NCBI GenBank assembly: GCA_029216955.1
Contig: JANAVB010010791.1
Location: forward strand, 1,900,982 to 1,964,981
Direction: 5' to 3'
Source: Iris pallida
Lineage: Eukaryota; Streptophyta; Magnoliopsida; Asparagales; Iridaceae
Length of the DNA stretch: 64,000 bases
Shown here: one piece after another, positions 55,829 through 64,000 of the stretch
Layout: every line of letters starts with the position of its first letter
Numbering within the stretch: the first letter of the stretch is position 1
Translations under genes and position numbers: made by a program
The notes under the pieces: generated by a model
Seen by the model: only the letters and a program-made list of their open reading frames with translations
Databases searched by the model: none
What the model was told of the DNA's origin: nothing

Positions 55829-56782
55829 TTTGCTGACATTGATCCCTTTAAAGGGGTCGAATCTTACTACTCCGACTCATGCTTGTACGAGAAGTCGAAA
55901 AGGTACCTTGTCGAAGAAGATACTCAAGCTCCAACTGAGGCGACAACTGGATCGAAAGAACCTCTGACGATCCACCTCCAAGCCCGCAAACCTGGCAGAA
56001 CTGTACCACTTACAGCCACTCTGCGTAAGGATACAATCAACCTCTCTGCACAAGAGGGACAGATGATAATCCGACTGCCAAGGTCTGGCCAAGCGCCAAG
56101 ACCCACGACAGAGCCACTGACAATCAGGCTGTCTAGAGCTAGCCAGCAGCAAACGGAGGAGCTTAATCCCTCCATCAAGCTGATGACGATTCGCCTTCCC
56201 AGAATGAATCGGTAGCCGAACGCTAAGTCGAGGACTGATAGCCAGCCCACAACTCCCCGTCCAGCTTCGAGCACCAAACTGGGGGTCGCTAGTACGCCAA
56301 TGATTCCACGTTCTACTCCACCTATGGATCCCCTGATGATTAAGCTGCCCAAGCCATCCTCTCAGTCTTCAGTGACACAGAGGGTGGCTGAAGAATAGTC
56401 AGAGCTGGCCAAGTATGTGGCTGCTCACACTGATGTTCCATCCGCAGATGATGTAATCCTACTAGAAAAGATACCTTATTTCATCAATAAAGGGCTATTT
56501 TTGAACTACCTCGAGCTTAATAAGCTATGTACAATGTATGCTATGGAATACGGTATACGCACCCACCTACACACACAGGTGACAAATGTCTACACCGCAA
56601 ACCAACTTACTCTAGTGGAAGACGCTTACCACATAGTCGAGGGAGAGGATCATCCAATCATCTTCGACCGGAAGAATGATCCACAACCTTTCAGGATAGA
56701 AGAAGTTGATCTCGAACCCGACACCGGGAGACTGCCCCTTTATCTGTATAGTTTCCGATCCAAGTACCTCATGCAAAAATAG
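55829..56782 (+). pseudogene. A protease-RT linker with repeated I-R-L motif
   Basis: DIDPFKGVESYYSDSC is shared with E. The motif P-[LM]-[TM]-I-[RHK]-L-[PSQ]-[RK] then recurs (PLTIHLQA, MIIRLPR, PLTIRLSR, LMTIRLPR, PLMIKLPK) with basic, Q/P-rich spacers. A second part (56417-56782) has VILLEKIPYFINKG, YGIRTHLHTQVTNVYT and LEPDTGRLPLYLYS, ending at a TAG (56780) that E shares at 23891. Stops at 56213 and 56396 interrupt it. The function of this long linker is not known to me. Confidence 0.65.
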
Positions 56783-58000
56783 GGGTATGATCAGGAAACT
56801 ACGCCAGGCTTGAACTACAGCACTGGACGACGATTACCCTTACAATTATCGGTTCCGGCTGGGAAACCGCAGGATTATTACAACAAGACCAGATGTGGGT
56901 AGATTATGTTACATCTGCAACGACCCCTGAGAGCTCAGATGAGGAGTGTGAATGGCACTCTCATTCGTCTGGGTCACTCACTTCTGATTCAGACGTCAGC
57001 ATCGGGGACATGCTCAGGCAAGTCTGGTTCGTCAATATGGTATTTGTCGATGCCTACGAAGAAGATGAAGACATTCCTAAACTTCTTGAGTTAGAGCCGT
57101 GGACACAACAGCTAGATGCGCAATGGAAGAAGCGGTTTGAACAAAAGGTGCCTCCCACCGAAGATGCGGTTGTGCAAGTTGATCTCAGTGATGAGTCCTC
57201 TCCAAAACCCATCTTCGTCAGCAAGAATCTGACAGACGAAGAGCGGGAATCGCTACTGCAACTTGTCAGAGAATACATCGACATGTTCGCCTGGAGCTAC
57301 GAAGACATGCCAGGACTGAACCCAGAGGTTGTACTTCACAAACTCAATATTCGTCCAAACGCAAAGCCGGTCAAGCAACAGTAACGACGGTTCTACCCCG
57401 ACATCATGAATGCCATTGAAGCTAAGGTCAACAAACTGGTAGCTAGCGGCTTCATCCGCGAGGAACAACATCCAGACTGGGTAGCCAATATAGTGCCAGT
57501 CCTAAAAAAGAACGAGAAGATCCAAATCTGTATCGACTTCCGGAACCTGAATGAGGCATGTCCTAAGGATGAGCTCCCCCTACCTATCACAGACATCATG
57601 ATTGACAACACCTACGGCTTCGAGTGTATGTCATTCATGGATGGTTTCTCAGGGTACAACCAAATCAAGATGTTCCCTGATGACGAAAAGTATACATCAT
57701 TCCGAACACCAATTGGCACATACTGCTACACAGTCATGCCTTTTGGTTTAAAGAATGCTGGTACCACCTATCAAAGAGCTATGAGCGTCATCTTTAGAGA
57801 CTAACTGCACAAGACAGTGGAATGCTACGTCGACGACATCGCCGTCAAGAGCCGCTCTAAGGAAGATCATCTACATGATCTGAGGATAGTGTTCGACCTG
57901 ATACGAGTGCACAACTTGAAAATGAATTCCACAAAATCCTTCTTGGCGTATCCAGCGAGAAGTTCTTGGGTTTTATCATTACGTCCCAGGGTATCCACAT
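56783..58000 (+). pseudogene. pol: A reverse transcriptase
   Basis: RT copies the element RNA into DNA. An acidic lead-in (EDEDIPKLLELEPWTQQLDA, 57061-57120) is followed by LTDEERESLLQLVREY and FAWSYEDMPGLNPEV, the usual entry to plant gypsy RT. The fingers and palm show GFIREEQHPDWVANIVPV, KIQICIDFRNLNEACPKDE, the first catalytic Asp at 57640-57642 (SFMDGFSGYNQIKM), TVMPFGLKNAGTTYQRAM and the YVDD box at 57826-57837. TAA stops at 57382 and 57802 and a one-base frameshift near 57950 break it. All catalytic residues are still readable. The frame differs from that of the protease, with the switch between 56780 and 56893. Confidence 0.93.
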
Positions 58001-58600
58001 AGACCCCAAAAAAATGAAGGCAATCATGGAGATGGGTCCTCCGAGAAATCATCGTGAACTCCGAGGCCTTCAAGGGAGGCTAGTTTACATCAAGAGGTTC
58101 ATCTCTAACCTCTTCGGGCGATGTCAACCGTTCACCCACCTCATGAAGAAGGGCGTTTCATTCATATGGGAAGAGGAATGCCAGTGCGCCTTCAAAAACA
58201 TCAAAGAATATCTGTCGAACCCTCCAGTCCTGGTAGCCCCGGTTGCTGGAAGGCCATTCCTGCTCTATGTACGATCAATAGAACATTCTCTCGGTGCTCT
58301 GTTGGCACAAAACAGCGATACAGGCCATGAGCAAGCTATATACTACCTTAGTCAAAATGGCCAGAGTACAGATACACTGTCGTAGAGAAGGAGTGCCTTG
58401 CTCTAGTGCTCGCCATTCAGAAGATGCGATACTACGTCACGGGACAAACCATACACGTGATATCACGAGTTAACCCTCTCAGGGTCCTCATGACCAAACC
58501 AGGGGAAGTCAGCTCTCGCCTTGCTACCTGGGCGATATTATTGTCTCCATATCACATGATCTTCGTCCTACAGAAGGCTGTTAAAGGTTAAGCTCTGGCA
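58001..58600 (+). pseudogene. pol: A thumb/connection and first RNase H domain
   Basis: PPRNHRELRGLQGRLVYIKR and KKGVSFIWEEECQCAFKNIK lead to the first RNase H-like part, LYVRSIEHSLGALLAQNSD, then HEQAIYYLS, LVLAIQKMRYYVTGQTIHV and ISRVNPLRVLMTKPG. At the place where active RNase H has LxxDAS, this copy reads LYVRSIEH, so the first catalytic Asp is missing. That is expected in Tat elements, which carry a second RNase H. A frameshift near 58370 and a TAA at 58589 break the frame. Confidence 0.85.
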
Positions 58601-59179
58601 GACTTTTTAGCAGCCCATCCAGGTTCAAAAATAACCAGAATATACGAAGAGATACCAGATGAGGTCGCCAATTCAAATGCGGTCCCCCATGATGCCATCT
58701 GGCGAATGTTGTTCGATGGTGCTTCGAGAACTGGGCCCAAGGGCAACATTGTCGCTGGAGTCAGAGTGGTGTTGATTTCTCCCTCTGTACTGGTGATCAA
58801 TCGGGCTTACTCCCTAACGGAGCCCTGTTCAAACAATATGGCCGAATACAACACTCTGATCATTGGTCTCCGACTTGCAAAGGAGCTAGGGGTAGAATAT
58901 CTTGAAGCATACGACGATTCGCAGTTAATCGTCAATCAGATTCGGGGTTCATATGAAGTTCGCCATGAAGATATGATCCCCTATCACCAAATAGCGATTA
59001 AACTCATTTCGTCATTTGAAGGGTTCTTCATAGAACATGTTCCCAGACTCCAGAATATTGAGGCCGATGCCCTAGCAGGCCTGGCCGCTTCCCTAGTAGT
59101 ACCGAATCATGCTTATCATCTGGTTGACATAATAGACCGTGAATTGGTCTGTCCCAAGAATAATGTTCAAAGTATTTAG
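58601..59179 (+). pseudogene. pol: A second RNase H (archaeal-type) domain
   Basis: RNase H removes RNA from the RNA:DNA hybrid. The four acidic catalytic positions are all present: Asp in LFDGAS (58715-58717), Glu in NNMAEYN (58844-58846), Asp in AYDDSQL (58913-58918) and Asp in IEADALAGL (59066-59068). The domain is open from 58706 to 59179, ending at a TAG. This dual RNase H arrangement is the hallmark of the Tat lineage (Ogre and relatives) among plant gypsy elements. It is the least damaged enzyme domain in the window. Confidence 0.92.
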
Positions 59180-59342
59180 AGTTACTCCGCTCTGACAGTC
59201 GACGAAGTACCAGACTGGAGACAACCATTCATCGACTTCGTAGTCTACGACATTCTGCCAGAGAATCCGAAGGAAGCCACTTCTATCAGAAGACGTTCCC
59301 TCAGATTCTTTTACGATACAGAGACGAAAATGCTGTATCGGC
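59180..59342 (+). pseudogene. pol: A RNase H-integrase linker, cut by B
   Basis: PDWRQPFIDFVVYDILPEN and RRRSLRFFYDTETKMLYR, the stretch that precedes the integrase zinc finger in plant Tat pol. It stops abruptly at 59342, where the B LTR begins. Bases 59338-59342 (TCGGC) would be the left target duplication. Confidence 0.8.
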
Positions 59343-60687
59343 TGTAGAAGCATGGAAAATATCAGAATAATGGTCTATGCGGCTCCGGATACGAAGCCCA
59401 TGCGGCTCATATGGGAGCTGTCTTATACAGTTCAAAGGAAGACTCTCCGTCTTATGCGGCTCGAGAGTGTATGCGGTTCAGCAGAAATATGCGGCTCGAT
59501 CGATGCCACGTGTCCCCCTGTGATCCTTTCCTACAGCTGGCCCTTTGAATAGTGGCCTCATTTAATGCTCTGACACGATTTGACGACTGTGGCGGTTCTG
59601 GCATAAAGTGTCATAATGGCTCTGCCATAATGACAGACCCTTCGGGAAAGGAAGAAGATCTCTGACCCGACCTGTCAGAAATCCTAGGTTGCCACGTGGC
59701 AAATCTCATGCGGCTTAAATAGAGAACAACTTCATGCGTCTCACTGAGAAGTCACCCTATATGACTAGCAGAAATCAGCCATATGCGGCCCACTGAGAGC
59801 TCAGCCCCTGCGGCTCAATACAACGCTAGCTCATGCGGCTCGCAAAGACTATGTATATGCGGCTCATTGAGAGTTCGTTCCCTGCGGTTCGATGAAACAT
59901 TGTCCTATGCGGCTCACGAAGAGTATCTCCCTGCGGTTCAAGTGTTGTCCATCCTATGCGGCTCTGGCAGGACCCACAATCAAAACACGTGGCATCGGAT
60001 CAATCAACGATTTAACCGAATCTCAACAAATATATTTGACATCATCATCATAATTACTGAGATCAAGGCATATCATTTATCATCAAGCCAACGGGACACG
60101 TGGCGAGCAATCGAATATTGGTAGAATCCATCATGGAGATTTAAAGCAGTTAACATTAATTGCTCACAAGATTCGTTGCTATCCTCATTAATGGTCGAGA
60201 TTCATTGTAATCAGGATCAAGGGTTCAGATAGATTGAAGGAGCGCCGACATTCCAAACAAATGATCATTAGCGAACCCTAATGATCATACCCCACTCTTA
60301 TAAATAGCCAGCATCATTTTCTTTGCACAAGGACCGGCAACAAAAGAATAAAAATATACAGAGTCAGAGAGAGAATACACAGAGAGAGAGAGAGAGAGAA
60401 GCCAGGAGAGCAACAGAGGAGCAAAAAGAGCACTTCTTCGTCAATGCCAACCATCTTTTCACAAGGAGCCAAGGCTGCATACCGATCGTCCAAGGAGTAA
60501 GACAGGGCTGCCGTCGCCTTCCCGAGCCTCTATCGTCACCCCCCAGAATCTAAAATAAACAATTGTACTTAGATTGCTGTACCTAGGTTTTTGTCCCTAG
60601 GCTTTCTTTGTACAAGCGAGTTTGTATTGTGAGTCTAAGTTCAGTCCTCCGATAATTGTTCTGTACTTTTACAATCAATGGCAAATA
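59343..60687 (+). repeat. B 5' LTR (1,345 bp)
   Basis: TGTAGAAGCATGGAAAATAT to ATGGCAAATA. U3 (59370-59960) has about 17 ATGCGGCTC-like motifs. The 3' part has AAGGAGTAAGACAGGGCTG, GAGCCTCTATCGTCACC and TGTACAAGCGAGTTTG. Confidence 0.9.
60299..60307 (+). promoter_or_regulatory. TATA box of the B LTR
   Basis: TATAAATAG followed by CCAGCATCA. A (GA)n stretch follows at 60378-60400. Confidence 0.7.
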
Positions 60688-62323
60688 CGATGGCGACTCT
60701 GCTGGGGACAAACTTCTCCACGGCTGAGGAGTTGGTGACGCAATCGGATGCAGCCAAACTTGGCTCCACGCAACAAAAGATGGTCGTCCGTTTCGACCAA
60801 CAAACGTTTGAAGAGATGCTCTCCGAAGGAAGCGCTGGCCCGGTCCAGAAGTGCACCCGCACGACAAAGGCTCGCAGAGAGTGGAGGCCAAAATCATTTG
60901 CTCCTTCCCAAGCCCCCGACGGTGTACCCTCTGTTGCTCAAGACGGTGATGAGGACTCTTCTGCGGCCCCACTTCAGACCGTAGACAACTCTGCTGTGTC
61001 TAAGTCCGGCAGAAAAAAATACTATGATGCTGGACTTGCAGAGGCAAAGAGGAATTCTATGCGAACTGAGCCGCATAGGGGTGCTAGCCGAGTGAAAAAG
61101 GCTCATGCGACCACATCTGCTAGCCGCAGGGACAAAGCCCATACGGCCACAGTCGCTGGCCGTATGAAGAAGAATCATGCGGTCACATCTGGCAGCCGCA
61201 TAGTTTATGCAGCTACAGTCGCAATCACATGGATGAAACACATGAGGCTACAGGAGGCAGCCGCTTGCAGAGAACCCATGCGGCCACTATTGCCAACCGC
61301 ATGCGGCCAGCCTGTACGGTCGTGACTCCTAGCCGCCCAAAGACAACTCATCCGACAGCAGAAGATGACCGCATGCAGACAGCCTGTACGGTACCCAACT
61401 CTGGCAGCATCGCGTTCGTTCCACGCTTCTCTCGATCGGTCTTCGACCGTCTCTCATACGGTCCCGACCCTGATGATTCTCTGTATGATAAGCCAGATTC
61501 TGTGGCATTCAACTTGGACTCCTCCTATTACGCACCCACAAGTGCTAGAAGGAGGAAGTCTATGGCAGCGCGGGCTCATCGAGCCCAGTCAGCTGTCCTA
61601 ACCTCTGACTATCGGAGCGTCCCGTTGACTATCACACGGGCCTCGGATGGAAAGTTGTATACAACCACTCAAGTCCAGCCCCCCGCGGCAAACAGACAGA
61701 GTGGTTCCTCTGACCTGCGGGAGACGATCCTCCACAAACGCAAGGAAAGAGAAGGAGTGTCGGTGTGCAAAGAGTCCTCGCTTGGACATCGCTGCACCCA
61801 AATTATCGTCAATTGCTGCTGCAACAACGCGGCAATGATGGAAGCTCGGCCATCCGCCTTCCAAAGGCTACAGCACCCGAACTCAGAAGATAAGGCACCT
61901 CCTGTTGTCTCTTGCAATTCTGCTTAAAAAGTTCCCGCCGAAGAGAGAAGGAAGAAAACGAGCGTCTCCAGTCCGAAGATATCAACCATTACAACTAAGA
62001 AACTGTCGTCTAAACGGTTGCCCTCCACTGGTGTATTCCAACACACCCGTTCAAAGACGAAATTTACCTCGATGGGAAATTCATCATCCACATCGCTGGG
62101 GGTTGAAGGAGCTGGGGGTAACACTCCTCCGAACATCCGCAACAATCCGATGTTCTAAGGAACCGAGTCCGCACAAACAACTCTTCCATCAGGAGCAACG
62201 GACGCTGATGCCCCCGAGGACATCCGTAACTCTCAAGATAAGGCAAGCTCTGAAGCTGGGGATACCGTTCCCTCCGAGTCCGAGCCCGAAGAAAACATTC
62301 CCACCTATCCCGATGACTTCTCG
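60678..62323 (+). pseudogene. gag: B gag, N-terminal extension
   Basis: An ATG at 60678, within the last 10 bases of the LTR, opens MANTMATLLG and reads through the primer site for 215 residues. EELVTQSDAAKLGS, VRFDQQTFEEMLSEG and KKYYDAGLAEAKRN match A. Degenerate 12-residue units (AHATTSASRRDK type) start near 61080. A frameshift near 61230 is followed by 232 open residues with DSSYYAPTSARRRKSMAA, HKRKEREGV and GHRCTQIIVNCCCNNAA. TAA stops at 61925 and 62156 stand where A has CAG and CAA. Beyond them the same frame continues into the gag core, which argues that extension and core were one protein. Confidence 0.82.
60691..60708 (+). other. Primer-binding site of B
   Basis: TGGCGACTCTGCTGGGGA, 3 nt after the LTR. 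It is the best match in the window to the Tat/Ogre arginine-tRNA site as I remember it. Confidence 0.82.
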
Positions 62324-63346
62324 GTGCATGGGTACGACTCAGAGGGCACATCCTCCACCGTTCCTTCCATCACTCCTCACGTAAGAACGGTGTTCATGAC
62401 GGACATCGATCAAGGTGGTTTCAGTGATCTCCAGCGCATCGACAGTCTCGAAGCCATATTATTTGCTTTGGTCAAGTCTGTAGACGAGATTAAAGTAGCC
62501 CTGCCCACTTTACAAGGAGGAGCGCCTGGTCAAACAAACACAGGCCCCGCGGTCAATATAGATTCGAACTCAGCGGTACCAAACCCAGGCAATAATCCTC
62601 CCGAAATAACAGCCCCTACCGCGACAGATGAGACCCGAGAAGTAAGAAGAGAGGTCCAAGAGCTCCGTGCCATGTTTTATGCCCGAGAAAATGCTCAAGA
62701 TCTCAGAATACGGCAACCATATCCTGCTAAGTGGAGGGATGTTCCATTTCCACCAAGATATAAGCCGTTCAACATCAACCCGTATGATGGCAAAACCTCA
62801 GCAAGTCGATACATCACTTACTTTGAGGTCACCACCGACCATCTGCCCCATGAAGATGCGATCCTCACACGGTTATTCAGTGGAGCATTGGAAGGAGTCG
62901 CCTTTGATTGGTACCACAATCTACCGGACAACTGCATCCATTCCTTCGCCGGCTTCAAGCGCATGTTCTTGGAACGATTCTATGAAGTAGGACAAGACAT
63001 CACTATGTCCACTCTCATGGACATCGTCCAAGGGGAGAAGGAGCTAACAAGGAACTACATCGAGCGGTTCCGCCAGACCGCCATGAAGCTGCCTTCCGAA
63101 AATCCGGATTCTTCTTTGATCGAAATATGCCAAAAGAGACTGCTTCCAACGATCAGTCTCTGGATGGGCGAGAGTCAATTCAAAGATTGGAAGGCGTTCA
63201 TCATCAGCGCCACAAGCACTGAAGAACGACTGAAGAAGGCCCGCCAACTGGGGTTGCACATCTCAGAAGGAGAAAATAAGGGCAAGCGTCTCAACAACGA
63301 TAATGGGGGTAACCCCTCCAACAATCGGGACAGCAAGGGAAAATAG
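62324..63346 (+). pseudogene. gag: B gag core, open for 340 residues
   Basis: The longest conserved frame in the window. LEAILFALVKSVDEIKVAL (residues about 42-60), an acidic/proline linker, VRREVQELRAMF (about 108-119), then DLRIRQPYPAKWRDVPFPP, YDGKTSASRYITYFEV, LFSGALEGVAFDWYHNLPDN, MFLERFYEVGQDITM, EKELTRNYIERFRQTAM and LLPTISLWMGESQFKDW. This is the plant retrotransposon Gag domain. The frame ends at a TAG (63344) where A has CAG, and resumes in frame. Confidence 0.92.
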
Positions 63347-64000
63347 GCTATGGTGGCCGACACGGCCCAGAAGCCCGAGCCACAGCCAGCAGATAAACAA
63401 TAGCCTCAGATCACTTACTCTTTCGAAGACGGCCACGTCAAGCCTATCTTAGACATGCTTATACAAGGAGGTAGAATTCAGCTTCCTCCACCAAGATGGG
63501 AGCCTCGGCCGGCTGATTTGGAGAACCCGAAGTTCTGCCATTACCACCGTTATGTACACCATGCTACACATGACTGCTACCAACTAAAATGGTACATCCA
63601 AAGCCTCATCGATTCGAACGCTCTGGCCATCGACTTCGAAGAGGTAACCGTAGCAGCCAATATGGTGTCCGTACAATCCGGCAATTTCCCTCCAACGGAG
63701 ACCCAAGACGGGGTAATTCCCGTCCCTCTCGCGACAATGGAGATTACCAATCTTCCTCCGTCCCGAGAACAAGCTGCTGGTCTAGTACCTCTCACCACCT
63801 CAAGAGGAGAGGTCATGTGGGTCCATCCAGACTTGGTGTCAGAAGTAACTCGGCCCACACCATCTCCCACCAATAAAAAGAGTGGAAAAATCAAGACCTG
63901 TCGCACAATTTTAGCAGACAACGAGGAAGCTACAGCCGTCGTCACGCGGTCCGGAGTGCAATCCCAACCTGTGGTTGATAGTCCAGCTGAAAATCATTAA
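63347..64000 (+). pseudogene. gag: B gag C-terminus, zinc knuckle and spacer
   Basis: After a TAG at 63401 (A has TGG) the frame holds YSFEDGHVKPILDMLIQGG, the knuckle CHYHRYVHHATHDC at 63536-63577 (CX2HX4HX4C), ALAIDFEEVTVAANMVSVQ and LTTSRGEVMWVHPDLVSEVT. The spacer toward protease reaches AENH and a TAA in the last bases of the window. Whether that TAA is another decayed codon cannot be judged without the sequence beyond. Confidence 0.88.

Larger units (their letters stand above)
39942..59342 (+). mobile_element. Element A: Tat-like Ty3/gypsy retrotransposon, split by H, cut by B
   Basis: 5' LTR (39942-41413), primer site, gag, protease, RT, RNase H and a second RNase H in the order typical of the Tat lineage. 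H (45070-55369 plus a 5-bp duplication) interrupts the gag-protease spacer. B starts at 59343, directly after a linker that normally precedes integrase, so A's integrase, 3' UTR and 3' LTR are expected beyond B. Most domains are readable but hold many stops and several frameshifts. It is the best source of pol in the window. Confidence 0.92.
59343..64000 (+). mobile_element. Element B: Tat-like retrotransposon, 5' part
   Basis: LTR 59343-60687, primer site, then gag to the window edge. It is the same family as A but distinct in sequence and LTR length. It interrupts A's pol. Its gag is the best preserved here, with one frameshift and four in-frame stops in about 3.3 kb. Protease, pol and the 3' LTR should follow outside the window. 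Confidence 0.88.

Noticed and set aside
59343..60687. Reading the second LTR as the 3' LTR of element A
   Set aside because: It abuts broken pol coding sequence with no polypurine tract, integrase or 3' UTR, and differs in length from A's 5' LTR (1,345 against 1,472 bp). A new element inserted into A explains it better.

Overview
The window is repeat-rich nuclear DNA from a flowering plant. The evidence is plant-type Ty3/gypsy LTR retrotransposons (Tat/Ogre-like and chromovirus-like), plant LINE remnants, long (AT)n tracts, 5-bp target-site duplications and no intact host gene. I cannot name the species. No cellular protein gene, rRNA, tRNA or CRISPR array is supported. Positions and alignments were read by eye.

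Layout. 1-1899: 3' part of a chromovirus-type LTR (+), cut by the window start. It is inserted into G, a Tat-like element on the minus strand (1900-5545; LTR 4522-5545, broken gag 1900-4531). 5546-6459: unassigned AT-rich DNA and an (AC)n tract. 6460-31348: E, a Tat-like element (+). Its 5' LTR is split by D, a complete 10.7-kb LARD-like element (6698-17444, TSD AGCAG). Its 3' LTR is split by F, a 3.6-kb solo LTR (26237-29795, TSD CGCGT). The E interior (19046-25944) has broken gag and protease, has lost RT, RNase H and integrase, and carries a 3' UTR of tandem hairpins. 31349-39941: unassigned DNA, degenerate LTR-like segments, an inverted repeat enclosing a LINE 3' fragment, and a second probable LINE tail. 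39942-59342: A, a Tat-like element (+) with LTR, gag, protease, RT, RNase H and a second RNase H. It is split by H (45070-55369, minus strand, TSD GCAGA), a non-autonomous element that kept only gag. A is cut at 59343, between the second RNase H and integrase, by B, another Tat-like element (59343 to the window end; LTR and gag visible).

How the parts relate. A, B, E and G belong to one family. Their LTRs begin TGTAGAAGCATGG or a close variant, the primer site follows the LTR by 3 nt, Gag has a 12-residue tandem repeat, and a CX2HX4HX4C knuckle is seen in A, B and E. D, H, F and the 1-1899 LTR are large-LTR elements of chromovirus type that insert into them. The order of events can be read: E before D and F; A before H and B; G before the 1-1899 element.

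Most unusual: (1) the 3' UTR of E is an array of hairpins whose stems differ but stay complementary; (2) the LTRs of E hold a piece of the family's gag and two TATA boxes; (3) in all four Tat-like copies an ATG in the last bases of the LTR is in frame with gag, through the primer-binding site; (4) an ATGCGGCT-type motif is arrayed in U3 and also inside the gag coding repeats.
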